A DNA stretch of 64,000 nucleotides, taken from contig JBCBMY010000005.1 in the NCBI GenBank assembly GCA_039822045.1, positions 124,001 through 188,000 of the forward strand. Reading direction: 5' to 3'. Below are positions 41,637-50,740 of this stretch, piece after piece. Position numbers and translations under genes: made by a program. Source of the DNA: HLUCCA09 sp039822045 (lineage in GTDB: Bacteria > Pseudomonadota > Alphaproteobacteria > Rhodobacterales > Rhodobacteraceae). The notes beneath the pieces are model-generated. The model was given only the letters and a program-made list of their open reading frames with translations, had not been told where the DNA came from and made no database searches. Position 1 is the first letter of the stretch. Each line of letters opens with the position of its first letter.

Positions 41637-44600
41637 CTAGCGGCCCGTCAGAATCGAATTCGGCCTGCGCTCGATCGCGCGGGAGAGGGACCGTACCGCC
41701 TCGGCCGCGCGCGCTACCTCGCGCAAAGCCGCACGCGCCTCGCGGTTCAACGCACCCTGCTGGTCGAGCTGAGCCAGGGACAGCTGAGCCTGCCGCAACA
41801 CCGCGTTCGTCTGTGCGACCAGCGCCGGCAAGTCCTCTGCCGTGATCGCCACCTGGTCGGCGGCGCGCCGTGCCGATGCGAGCGCGGCATTCACGTTCTC
41901 AACGGTGCCCCCGGCTCGCAACTCGGTAAGCGCGGCCTCCACCTGCTCCAGCGCGCCGCCAAGCTGACCGGGCAGCGCGCGCGCCTCGTCAGTGCCCAAA
42001 ACGAGCCGCCCCGCCTCGGCAAGCCGCGTGATCTCCGCGATCAGCGCCTCAACCTCCAGCGTGTTGGCCCGCTCGGCGACCGACTGCATCTCGTCGACCA
42101 GCGCGGGCACGTCCGCCACCGACTCGCTGACATCCGACGCCGCCTGCGCCGCGCCGTCCAGCGCCGCGTTCAAAGCCGTTACCGTCTCCTGATCCTCAAT
42201 GTCCTGGATCACCCCGCGCGCGTCCGAAATCGTCACCGCCAGCTGGTCAAGTGTCTGAGCGATCCGTGAGGGCAATTGCTGTGCATCGGGCTGGCTCAGG
42301 ATCGCGCGGGCATCGGCAAGCGCCCCGCCCGCTTCGTCCACCAGCCCCTCAAGGGCCAAACCGTTGGCCTTGCGTGCTACGGCATCGAGTTCGGCGACCA
42401 GCTCGTCGATTCCCTCAACGGCCGTGCTCACATCAGCCGCCGCCGCCGCCGCTCCGTCGAGGGCCGCGTTCAGCGCCGTCACCGTCCCCTGCTCTTCGAG
42501 ATCGCCAATCACCGCGCGGGCGTCGGCGATGGTCACCGCCAACTGATCGAGCGTCTGACCGACGCGCGAGGGCAGAGTTTGCGCATCCGGCTGCCCAACA
42601 ATGGCGCGCGCCTCCGTCACAAGGCCGCTCGCCTCGGCGACGAGGTCCTCCAGCGCCAATGCCTCGGCCTTGGCAGCGACGGCAGTGATCCGCTCGACCA
42701 ACTCCGGCACACCCTCGGCGGCACCCGTCACCTGATCGGCCGCGCGCGCCGCGGCGTCCAGCGCCTCGGTCAGCGCCCGCGCGCTGTCTTGCGTGTTCAG
42801 TTCGGCCAGCAGAGTCTCGGCTTCGGTCGCAGCACTTCCCACGCCATCGAGCGTCTGGCGCAGCGCTCCCGGCAGGGCCTGCGCATCCTCGTTGTCGACG
42901 ATGCCACGTGCCGAAGCCACAAGGCCGTTCGCCTCGGCGATCAGGTCCTCTAGGGCCAGCGCCTGTGCCTTTTCGGCCACCTCGGTGATCCGCGCCACGA
43001 GGTCAGGAACCCCCACGACCGCCTCCGCCAGCCCGTCGGCCGCGGCACTTGCCCCTTCCAGCGCCTCCACCAATCGGGCGGCCGCTTCACGCTCCTGCAG
43101 GTCGCCGAGCACCGCCTCGAGGTTGCGCGCGACGCTGCCCAGTTGATCAGGCAACGCCTGCACCGCTTCACTGCCCACCACCGCACGCGCATCCTCGAGA
43201 AGGCCCAGCGCCTCGCCGCCGATCTCGGTCAACCCGTCCTGCCGCAGCACCTGACGGGCATCGTCGAGAAACCCGATGATCTGCCCCATCACCTCTTCCA
43301 CGGGCAGCGCGCTCAGCCGCGCCAGCAAGCCTTGCGCCGCGCCGGCCACGTTCTGCACCTGGCTCGGCGCCGTCGGGATAATCGGGAACGGATCGGCATC
43401 GCGATCGAGAGCGGCCGGTTCGGCATCCACGATCTCCACCAGCTCCACCTTCAGATCGCCGGTCAGGAGCGACGCGTTCACAAGACGCGCGCGCAGGCCG
43501 TTCTCGACATTCACTTCCAGGAAATCGAGCACGTTCTCGGGGTCGAGGTTGTTCGGTTCGCCCATCACCAGCTCGTCCAGCCGGATCGACAGCGTTGCGA
43601 TCAGCCGCACCCGCTCGTCGCCGAACCGCTCGGGGCTGACGACGCCGGTCAGGTCGGTCACCTCGCCGATCCGCAAACCTTGCACCTCGACGGGCGCGCC
43701 AATGTTCAGCCCAGCCACGTTCTCTTCGAAGATCGCCGTCATATTCAGCCGCGGCGCATTCTCGTTGACGGTGTTGAAGAGGCTCGCAACGGCTTGCTCG
43801 CGGTCGTCATATATGTCGAACGCAGCGCCCTCGGGCACCGAGACGCCCCCCGACACCACCGTGTCGAAAACCAAGCCCCCACGGATCAACGTCGCCAGGC
43901 TGTCAAAGTCAATCGAGGCGCCCGACGTATCGAGCGTGAACGAGAAGCCGGTCGACGACCAAAAGCGCGTCCGGTTGGTCAGGATCTGGTCATGCGGCGC
44001 TTCGATAAACGCATCCGCCAGCACGCTGATCCCATCCGTCGCGATCCGTGGCGCCCCGACACGGCCCACCTCCAGCCCGCGGTAGAGGATCGGCGCGCCC
44101 GAAGTCAGGCCCCGCCCGCTGTCAGTCCTAAGGACAATGCGTTTTCCCTGCTGGTCAGGTCGGGCCACTGGCGTTTGATCCAGACCGTCGTGGCGAAACA
44201 CCAGCCCGCCGGGCTCGCTGTCCCAGCTGCCTTCGATATAGATGCCGGATAGCACCGTGGAGAGTCCGCTGACCCCCTCAACCGACAGCTCCGGCCGAAC
44301 CACCCAGAACACGGCGCCGTCGTCGACGTAGTCGGCCACGTTTTGCTCCAGACGGACTGTCACAAGCACGCGGTCGAGCCCTTCGGTGAACCCTACCGTC
44401 TCAACCCGGCCCACCGCGATGTCCCGGAATGTCAGGTCGGTTTCGCCGGCGGAAATCCCTTCTCCGTTGGAAAACGTGATCTCGATGAGCGGCCCGCGAT
44501 CGGTATACGCCTGCCAGGCAAGGCCCAGCGCCATGAGCAGCGCGCCCAGGGGCACCAGCCACACAACCGACACCCGCTCGATCAGGCTGCGCCGCGCAGG

Positions 44601-44651
44601 CAGCATTTCGGCGGTGGGAATTTCGTCAGGTGCGTCGGGGCGGTCGCTCAT
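41637..44651 (-). CDS. pqiB: PqiB-like MCE protein with a long repeat tail
   Basis: 1004 residues, about twice the length of E. coli PqiB. An N-terminal transmembrane helix (about 25-45) precedes three MCE domains (about 45-140, 160-240 and 285-390), with the signatures GEGISAGETDLTFRDIAVG and APVEVQGLRIGEVTDL. From about residue 440 to 990 there are five tandem repeats of about 98 residues with the cores ALP.QLG, LPSRVGQTLDQLA and LALEDL, rich in Ala, Leu, Glu and heptads. They would form a long coiled coil or tube that spans the periplasm. Its start overlaps the pqiA stop by 4 bp. It probably carries lipids between membranes. Confidence 0.9.
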   Translation of the reverse strand: MSDRPDAPDEIPTAEMLPARRSLIERVSVVWLVPLGALLMALGLAWQAYTDRGPLIEITFSNGEGISAGETDLTFRDIAVGRVETVGFTEGLDRVLVTVRLEQNVADYVDDGAVFWVVRPELSVEGVSGLSTVLSGIYIEGSWDSEPGGLVFRHDGLDQTPVARPDQQGKRIVLRTDSGRGLTSGAPILYRGLEVGRVGAPRIATDGISVLADAFIEAPHDQILTNRTRFWSSTGFSFTLDTSGASIDFDSLATLIRGGLVFDTVVSGGVSVPEGAAFDIYDDREQAVASLFNTVNENAPRLNMTAIFEENVAGLNIGAPVEVQGLRIGEVTDLTGVVSPERFGDERVRLIATLSIRLDELVMGEPNNLDPENVLDFLEVNVENGLRARLVNASLLTGDLKVELVEIVDAEPAALDRDADPFPIIPTAPSQVQNVAGAAQGLLARLSALPVEEVMGQIIGFLDDARQVLRQDGLTEIGGEALGLLEDARAVVGSEAVQALPDQLGSVARNLEAVLGDLQEREAAARLVEALEGASAAADGLAEAVVGVPDLVARITEVAEKAQALALEDLIAEANGLVASARGIVDNEDAQALPGALRQTLDGVGSAATEAETLLAELNTQDSARALTEALDAAARAADQVTGAAEGVPELVERITAVAAKAEALALEDLVAEASGLVTEARAIVGQPDAQTLPSRVGQTLDQLAVTIADARAVIGDLEEQGTVTALNAALDGAAAAAADVSTAVEGIDELVAELDAVARKANGLALEGLVDEAGGALADARAILSQPDAQQLPSRIAQTLDQLAVTISDARGVIQDIEDQETVTALNAALDGAAQAASDVSESVADVPALVDEMQSVAERANTLEVEALIAEITRLAEAGRLVLGTDEARALPGQLGGALEQVEAALTELRAGGTVENVNAALASARRAADQVAITAEDLPALVAQTNAVLRQAQLSLAQLDQQGALNREARAALREVARAAEAVRSLSRAIERRPNSILTGR

Positions 44652-45400
44652 TCGGCGGGTGTCTTCGTGGGGGGTGCCGGCACGGCATCGGGCGGGGTCA
44701 GCGGCCCGCGTGCTGCAGGAACCTGCACGTCATCTGCCCGCGGCGCAGACCCAGGGTCAACCCCACGCGCGGTTTCAAGATCGGCAACGCTGTCCCAGAT
44801 CATTCGGCTGTCGAAACTGATGGCACTTAGCATGGTAAAGACGACCGACAGGGCAAATGCGAGCGCCGCAGGCCCCGGTTGGATCGTCACAACCACCGAC
44901 AGTTGCACCAACGCCACCATGATTGCGACGACGAACACATCGATCATCGACCACCGTCCAATGAATTCGACAAGCTCGTAGAGCTGCATCCGACGCAGAC
45001 CCGATCCCCGCCAATTGTTCTGCACCGAAAGCGCGAGAAACCCGATCGCCACGAATTTCGAAAGTGGGATCGCCACCGAAGCAAAGAGGATCACGAGCGC
45101 GACGATATAGTCGCCATGTAGTGCCAGATCCACCGCGCCACCCACGATGGTGGCCTCCTGGGTGCCCAGAAAGGTCTTGGTGACAAGCATCGGGTAGAGA
45201 TTGGCGGGCACATAGGCCATCAGCCCGATCGACCACCAGGCCCAGACCCGGCTGAGACTTCGCCGATCCCGGCTGTCGAGCTTCTGTCCGCAGCGCCCGC
45301 AGCGCTCTGTGCCCTTGGGCCATACCTTTGTGCAATGGGTGCAGCCGACAAGGCCCATCTGTCGCGCGGTGATCGCCGAATAGGTGCGCCGCGCGCTCAC
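44648..45400 (-). CDS. pqiA: Paraquat-inducible protein A, second copy
   Basis: 250 residues from GTG 45400, which overlaps the stop of the preceding pqiA by 4 bp (GTGA). An N-terminal zinc ribbon (CTHCTKVWPKGTERCGRCG) precedes four transmembrane helices (about 60-210), and the motif YVPANLYPMLVT is diagnostic of PqiA. The C-terminal 50 residues are Pro/Ala rich. It anchors the PqiB MCE protein in the inner membrane. The two single-length PqiA genes replace the fused two-domain PqiA of enterobacteria. Confidence 0.9.
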   Translation of the reverse strand: MSARRTYSAITARQMGLVGCTHCTKVWPKGTERCGRCGQKLDSRDRRSLSRVWAWWSIGLMAYVPANLYPMLVTKTFLGTQEATIVGGAVDLALHGDYIVALVILFASVAIPLSKFVAIGFLALSVQNNWRGSGLRRMQLYELVEFIGRWSMIDVFVVAIMVALVQLSVVVTIQPGPAALAFALSVVFTMLSAISFDSRMIWDSVADLETARGVDPGSAPRADDVQVPAARGPLTPPDAVPAPPTKTPAE

Positions 45401-46062
45401 TTTGCCACCTCGCGGCGTGCGCCCGGCTCTGGCGCCCGATCCAGTTCTCTCCAAATCGACCAGCGGCACATATACGTGTCTTGCAGAAGCGTGATGACGA
45501 CCAGCGCGACAAACATCCAAAAGGCCGGACCGATATCGACGTGGGCAAGATCTACAATCTTCACCAGCGCCACACCGACCCCGAGAATGAACACCTCCGC
45601 CATCGACCACGGCCGCAGGTTCTCCGCCCAGCGAAACGCTGTGCGTGCACCCCTGAGAAGCGGCACGTCATAGAGGAGCGGCGCAAGCGCATAGAGGATC
45701 AGGCCCACCCGGGCCAGCGGGATCCCGACGATCATCGCCATCACGCCGACGGACAGCCAGCCAAGCTCTGGCCCGCTGAACGCCAATGCCGCGTCGAAGA
45801 TCGACGACGTATTGGAGATCCCCCGTACACTGATCTTGAGGAACGGTAGGAACAGGGCGCCCACAAGCAGAAACAGAACCGCAAGACCCAGCGCCACAAC
45901 CTGCAGCATCGCCCCGGCCCGCGGCCGGATCAGCACATGGTGGCATCGTGCACAGACCACCCGACCGCCGACTTCCGGCTCGACGGCGTGGTAAACGGCG
46001 TCGCAGGCCGGGCACGCGATCAAGTCGTCAAGGTCTTGCGGAAGATGGCTCACATGTCGCAC
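45397..46062 (-). CDS. pqiA: Paraquat-inducible protein A, first copy
   Basis: 221 residues. Zinc ribbon CPACDAVYHAVEPEVGGRVVCARC at the N-terminus (two CxxC), then four transmembrane helices with FLPFLKISVRG and the C-terminal WSMAEVFILGVGVALVK pattern of PqiA. It begins a three-gene operon pqiA-pqiA-pqiB with 4-bp overlaps throughout. Its promoter faces the malic-enzyme gene across 142 bp. Confidence 0.9.
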   Translation of the reverse strand: MRHVSHLPQDLDDLIACPACDAVYHAVEPEVGGRVVCARCHHVLIRPRAGAMLQVVALGLAVLFLLVGALFLPFLKISVRGISNTSSIFDAALAFSGPELGWLSVGVMAMIVGIPLARVGLILYALAPLLYDVPLLRGARTAFRWAENLRPWSMAEVFILGVGVALVKIVDLAHVDIGPAFWMFVALVVITLLQDTYMCRWSIWRELDRAPEPGARREVAK

Positions 46063-46204
46063 GCAGTGAAAATAGGCCGTCCCAGCTTCGGTTACAAACC
46101 CCCGTGGACGCGCACACGCTCGTGTAGCCGCCGCGCTGCCACGCCGTCTTTCCCAAGCGCGCGCTCTGCGCTAACGCTGATCGGGTCGGGCAAGGGAGGA
46201 CATG

Positions 46205-48541
46205 ATGCACGACGATCACGCAAAAGGTGCGCCGCAAACGCCCTTGTCCGAGTTACCGCCCGATGCCGAGGATCCCGGCGCCTCCGTCCAGTCGGCTCCG
46301 CTGCATTACCACGAGCACCCACGCCCCGGTAAGCTGGAGATCCGCGCGACAAAGCCGCTGGCCAATGGCCGCGACCTCGCCCTGGCCTATTCCCCCGGCG
46401 TCGCCGAGGCCTCCACGGCCATTGCCGAGAACCCAGGGGCGGCTGCGCGCTACACCGCGCGCGGCAACCTGGTGGCGGTTGTCTCCAACGGGTCTGCCGT
46501 CCTCGGCCTCGGCAACATCGGGGCGCTCGCCTCCAAGCCGGTGATGGAGGGCAAGGCGGTTCTCTTCAAGAAGTTCGCCTCGATCGACTGTTTCGACATC
46601 GAGGTGTCCGAGACCGATCCGGAGAAGCTTGCCGAGATCGTCTGCGCGCTCGAGCCGACCTTCGGCGCAATCAACCTTGAAGACATCAAGGCGCCCGACT
46701 GCTTCATCGTCGAAAGATTGTGCCGCGAGCGGATGAACATCCCGGTCTTCCATGATGACCAACACGGCACGGCCATCGTTGTTGGCGCCGCGGCCACCAA
46801 TGCCCTGCGCGTCGCGGGCAAACGCTTTGAAGACATCAAGGTCGTATCCACAGGGGGCGGCGCGGCCGGGATTGCGTGCCTGAACATGCTCCTAAAGCTT
46901 GGCGTGAAGCGGGAGAACGTCTGGCTCTGCGACATCCATGGCCTGATCTACGAGGGCCGGACCGAAGACATGACACCGCAGAAGGCCGCCTTCGCCCAGG
47001 CCACCAGCCAGCGCACGCTTACTGAAGCAATCGAGGGCGCGGACTTGTTTCTCGGCTTGTCCGGCCCCCGGGTCCTGCACGGCTCGATGGTCGAGAAGAT
47101 GGCCACGCGCCCGATCATATTCGCGCTCGCCAACCCTACGCCCGAGATCATGCCCGAAGAGGCCCGCCGGGTCGCCCCTGATGCGATCATCGCGACCGGT
47201 CGCTCGGACTACCCCAATCAGGTCAACAACGTCCTGTGCTTTCCGTTCATCTTCCGCGGCGCACTCGACGTGGGCGCAACCGAGATCAACGACGAGATGC
47301 AGTTGGGCTGTATCGAGGGAATCGCGGCGCTCGCACGCGCCACAACATCCGCCGAGGCCGCAGCGGCCTACCAGGGCGAAAAGCTCACGTTTGGCGCCGA
47401 CTACCTCATCCCCAAACCGTTCGATCCGCGCCTGATCGGCACGGTCGCAGCCGCAGTGGCGAAGGCGGCGATGGAGTCCGGCGTGGCCACGCGTCCGATC
47501 GAGGATCTCGACGCCTACCGCCAGCGGCTCGACGGCTCGGTGTTCAAGTCCGCGTTGATCATGCGGCCGGTCTTTTCCGCTGCATCCCAAGCGACCCGCA
47601 CCATCGCCCTGGCCGAGGGCGAAGACGACCGTGTCTTGCGCGCCGCCCAAGCGATGATCGAGGACACCACCGACAAGCCGATCCTGATTGGCCGCCCCCG
47701 CGTGGTCGAGCCGAAATGCGAACAGATGGGCCTCACGATCCGCCCCGGGCGCGACTTCGATCTGGTCAATCCCGAGGACGACCCGCGCTACAGGGAGTAT
47801 TGGGAAACCTACCACCGCATTATGGCCCGCCGCGGCGTCACGCCCGACCTGGCCCGCGCAATCATGCGCACCAACACCACGGCGATCGCCGCCGTTATGG
47901 TCCATCGCGGTGAGGCGGACAGTCTGATCTGCGGCACGTTTGGTCAGTATCTTTGGCATCTGAACTACATCCGCCAGGTCCTGGCCGATCAAAACCGCCA
48001 CCCTGTGGGCGCCCTGTCCCTCATGATCCTCGAGGATGGCCCGCTCTTCATCGCCGACACGCAGGTGCATCAGCTGCCCACACCCGAGCAGATCGCCACC
48101 ACAACCATCGGTGCGGCCCGCCATGTTCGCCGCTTCGGCCTCGCACCGAAGATCGCACTCTGCTCGCACTCGCAGTTCGGCAATATGGACAGCGATTCCG
48201 GCCATCGCATGCGTGCCGCGCTGGAACTGCTCGAAGACCAGGAAGTGGACTTCGAGTATGAGGGCGAAATGCATGTCGACGCCGCGCTCGACCCCGCCTT
48301 GCGTGCCCGTCTTCTTCCCGACAGTCGGCTCGACGGCGCCGCCAATGTACTGATCTTCGGGTCCGCCGATGCCGCCTCCGGGGTCCGCAACGTTCTCAAA
48401 ATGAAGGCGGGCGGGCTCGAGGTGGGCCCGATCCTGATGGGGATGGGCAACACGGCTCACGTCGTGACGCCCTCGATTACTGCACGCGGCCTCCTCAATA
48501 TGTCCGCCCTGGCCGGAACTCCTGTCGCCCACTACGGATGA
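46205..48541 (+). CDS. maeB: NADP-dependent malic enzyme with phosphotransacetylase-like domain
   Basis: 778 residues; ATG 46205 is used, with ATG 46202 one codon upstream; GGGAGG spacing favours 46205. The malic-enzyme part (about 20-430) has the Tyr/Lys region (ALAYSPGVAEAS, SNGSAVLGLGNIG), the metal-binding FHDDQHGTA and the Rossmann motif STGGGAAGIACLN. The C-terminal part (about 450-775) is a phosphotransacetylase-like domain, usually regulatory (acetyl-CoA sensing), with GESDA-type residues altered. It decarboxylates malate to pyruvate and NADPH. The gene stands alone. Confidence 0.96.
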   Translation: MHDDHAKGAPQTPLSELPPDAEDPGASVQSAPLHYHEHPRPGKLEIRATKPLANGRDLALAYSPGVAEASTAIAENPGAAARYTARGNLVAVVSNGSAVLGLGNIGALASKPVMEGKAVLFKKFASIDCFDIEVSETDPEKLAEIVCALEPTFGAINLEDIKAPDCFIVERLCRERMNIPVFHDDQHGTAIVVGAAATNALRVAGKRFEDIKVVSTGGGAAGIACLNMLLKLGVKRENVWLCDIHGLIYEGRTEDMTPQKAAFAQATSQRTLTEAIEGADLFLGLSGPRVLHGSMVEKMATRPIIFALANPTPEIMPEEARRVAPDAIIATGRSDYPNQVNNVLCFPFIFRGALDVGATEINDEMQLGCIEGIAALARATTSAEAAAAYQGEKLTFGADYLIPKPFDPRLIGTVAAAVAKAAMESGVATRPIEDLDAYRQRLDGSVFKSALIMRPVFSAASQATRTIALAEGEDDRVLRAAQAMIEDTTDKPILIGRPRVVEPKCEQMGLTIRPGRDFDLVNPEDDPRYREYWETYHRIMARRGVTPDLARAIMRTNTTAIAAVMVHRGEADSLICGTFGQYLWHLNYIRQVLADQNRHPVGALSLMILEDGPLFIADTQVHQLPTPEQIATTTIGAARHVRRFGLAPKIALCSHSQFGNMDSDSGHRMRAALELLEDQEVDFEYEGEMHVDAALDPALRARLLPDSRLDGAANVLIFGSADAASGVRNVLKMKAGGLEVGPILMGMGNTAHVVTPSITARGLLNMSALAGTPVAHYG

Positions 48542-48708
48542 GGCCCTCCAGGACGGGAGCAGTCGCGCGCATCTGTTCGCCCCGGTCGTGCAGCCGCAAC
48601 CGGCGCCGCGTCCGTTAGCGCCGCCTGTGACGCCGCGGCGCAGGAAGGCATCTTGCCGCGGGCGGCGTCGCTTGCCACAACGCTGCAACCCTGAGCAGGA
48701 GGAGCGTC

Positions 48709-50613
48709 ATGGGCTACATGGATGTCTACGAAGCCGCCAAAACCGATCCCGAAGGCTTCTGGCTCGCCGCGGCTGACGGCATCGACTGGGTCGAACGGCC
48801 AACGCGCGCGCTCTATGGCGAGAATGCTCCGCTCTACGAATGGTTCGTCGAGGCCCGGGTCAACACCTGCTGGAACGCCGTCGACCGCCATGTCGAGGCG
48901 GGTCGGGGTGCCCAGGTCGCAATTATCCACGACAGCCCCGTCACCGGCACCGTCCACAAGATCACGTATGCGGAACTGCGCGACCGGGTCGCCTCGCTCG
49001 CTGGTGCCCTCCGCAACCGTGGCGTCGAAAAGGGCGACAGGGTGCTAATCTACATGCCCATGGTCCCCGAGGCGCTTGAGGCCATGCTCGCCTGCGCCCG
49101 CCTCGGCGCGATCCACTCGGTGGTTTTTGGCGGATTCGCCGCGCACGAGCTTGCCGTCCGAATCGATGACGCCCAGCCGAAGTGCATCATCGCCGCCTCT
49201 TGCGGGATCGAGCCAGGCCGTGTCGTACACTACAAGCCGCTCCTCGATGCCGCACTCGAGCAGGCCGACCACGACCCTGCCTTCTGCGTCATCCTGCAGC
49301 GCGAACAGGAGGTGGCCGAACTCGACCCCGACCGCGATGACGACTGGCACGGGTTTCAGGCCGGCGTCGAACCGGCCGACTGCGTGCCCGTTGAGGGCAA
49401 CCACCCTGCCTACATCCTCTATACGTCGGGCACCACGGGCCAGCCCAAGGGTGTCGTTCGACCCACGGCAGGCCATCTCGTAGCCCTCAACTGGACGATG
49501 AAGAACATCTACGACATGAACCCGGGCGAAGTGTTCTGGGCAGCGTCCGATGTCGGCTGGGTCGTGGGCCATTCCTATATCTGCTATGCACCGCTGATCC
49601 ACGGCAACACGACGATCGTGTTCGAGGGCAAGCCCGTGGGAACGCCAGATGCCGGGACCTTCTGGCGCGTCATCCAGGATCACAAGGTCAAGTGCCTCTT
49701 TACCGCACCGACCGCGTTTCGCGCCATCAAGCGCGAAGACCCTAAGGGCGAAATGGTGAAGTCCTACGACATCTCATCGCTCGAGAGCCTGTTCCTCGCC
49801 GGTGAGCGCGCCGACCCCGACACGATCAAGTGGGCCGAGGCGATGCTTAATGTGCCGGTGATCGACCATTGGTGGCAGACCGAAACTGGCTACGCCATCG
49901 CCGCCAACCCGATTGGGATCGAAAAGCTGCCGGTCAGGATCGGGTCGCCGGCCGTTGCCATGCCCGGCTGGGATGTCCAGGTGCTCGACGAGGGCGGCCA
50001 TCCAGTGCCCGCGGGCAGCCTCGGCGCCATCGCCATCAAGCTCCCCTTGCCACCCGGCACGCTACCGACACTTTGGAATGCCGAGCCTCGCTTCCGGAAA
50101 AGCTATCTTGAGCATTTCCCTGGTTACTACGAGACCGGCGATGCCGGTTATGTCGACGAAGACGGCTATCTCTACATCATGGCGCGCACCGACGACGTCA
50201 TCAACGTCGCCGGGCATCGCCTGTCGACCGGCGCGATGGAGGAAGTTCTCGCGGCGCATTGCGATGTGGCCGAGTGTGCGGTGATCGGCGTGGCCGACGA
50301 ACTGAAGGGACAATTGCCGCTCGGCTTTCTGTGCCTCAACGCTGGCACGAACCGCCCGCATGACGAGGTAGTCAAAGAGTCCGTGGCGCTGGTGCGCGAT
50401 CAAATCGGGCCCGTGGCCGCGTTCAAGCTCGCGTGTGTGGTCGACCGGCTCCCCAAAACCCGGTCTGGGAAGATCCTCCGCGGCACGATGCAAAAAATCG
50501 CCGATGGAGAACCGTTTAAGGCGCCTGCGACGATCGACGATCCAGCCATCCTTGACGAAATCGCCTTGGCATTGCAAACTCTGGGATATTCCAAACCAAA
50601 AGAATCCGCTTGA
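48709..50613 (+). CDS. prpE: Propionyl-CoA synthetase
   Basis: 634 residues of the acyl-adenylate family. Key motifs are YTSGTTGQPKG (about 235), WWQTETG (about 390) and the C-terminal catalytic Lys in KTRSGKILR (about 590). The N-terminus MGYMDVYEAAKTDPEGFW and WNAVDRHVE are as in PrpE. GGAGGAG precedes ATG 48709. It activates propionate (and acetate) with ATP and CoA. The methylcitrate or propionyl-CoA carboxylase genes are not here, so it feeds pathways elsewhere. It has its own unit after maeB. Confidence 0.95.
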   Translation: MGYMDVYEAAKTDPEGFWLAAADGIDWVERPTRALYGENAPLYEWFVEARVNTCWNAVDRHVEAGRGAQVAIIHDSPVTGTVHKITYAELRDRVASLAGALRNRGVEKGDRVLIYMPMVPEALEAMLACARLGAIHSVVFGGFAAHELAVRIDDAQPKCIIAASCGIEPGRVVHYKPLLDAALEQADHDPAFCVILQREQEVAELDPDRDDDWHGFQAGVEPADCVPVEGNHPAYILYTSGTTGQPKGVVRPTAGHLVALNWTMKNIYDMNPGEVFWAASDVGWVVGHSYICYAPLIHGNTTIVFEGKPVGTPDAGTFWRVIQDHKVKCLFTAPTAFRAIKREDPKGEMVKSYDISSLESLFLAGERADPDTIKWAEAMLNVPVIDHWWQTETGYAIAANPIGIEKLPVRIGSPAVAMPGWDVQVLDEGGHPVPAGSLGAIAIKLPLPPGTLPTLWNAEPRFRKSYLEHFPGYYETGDAGYVDEDGYLYIMARTDDVINVAGHRLSTGAMEEVLAAHCDVAECAVIGVADELKGQLPLGFLCLNAGTNRPHDEVVKESVALVRDQIGPVAAFKLACVVDRLPKTRSGKILRGTMQKIADGEPFKAPATIDDPAILDEIALALQTLGYSKPKESA

Positions 50614-50630
50614 AATCATGGCCATAGGGT

Positions 50631-50654
50631 CAACCTGTCTTTTTTGGCAGGTTG
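50631..50654 (+). terminator. Hairpin after prpE
   Basis: CAACCTG (50631-50637) and CAGGTTG (50648-50654) form a perfect 7-bp stem around a T-rich loop. The T-run is in the loop rather than after the stem, so this is not a textbook terminator. It lies 18 bp after the prpE stop and is the only candidate there. A regulatory role for the next gene is also possible. Confidence 0.45.
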
Positions 50655-50740
50655 GACGGTGGTCGTGTCTCAAGTAGCGTTACGCAACCCTAGCGCGAAT
50701 AAGGCGCACGGGAGTCCATACTTCGGACCGAGGGATCTGC

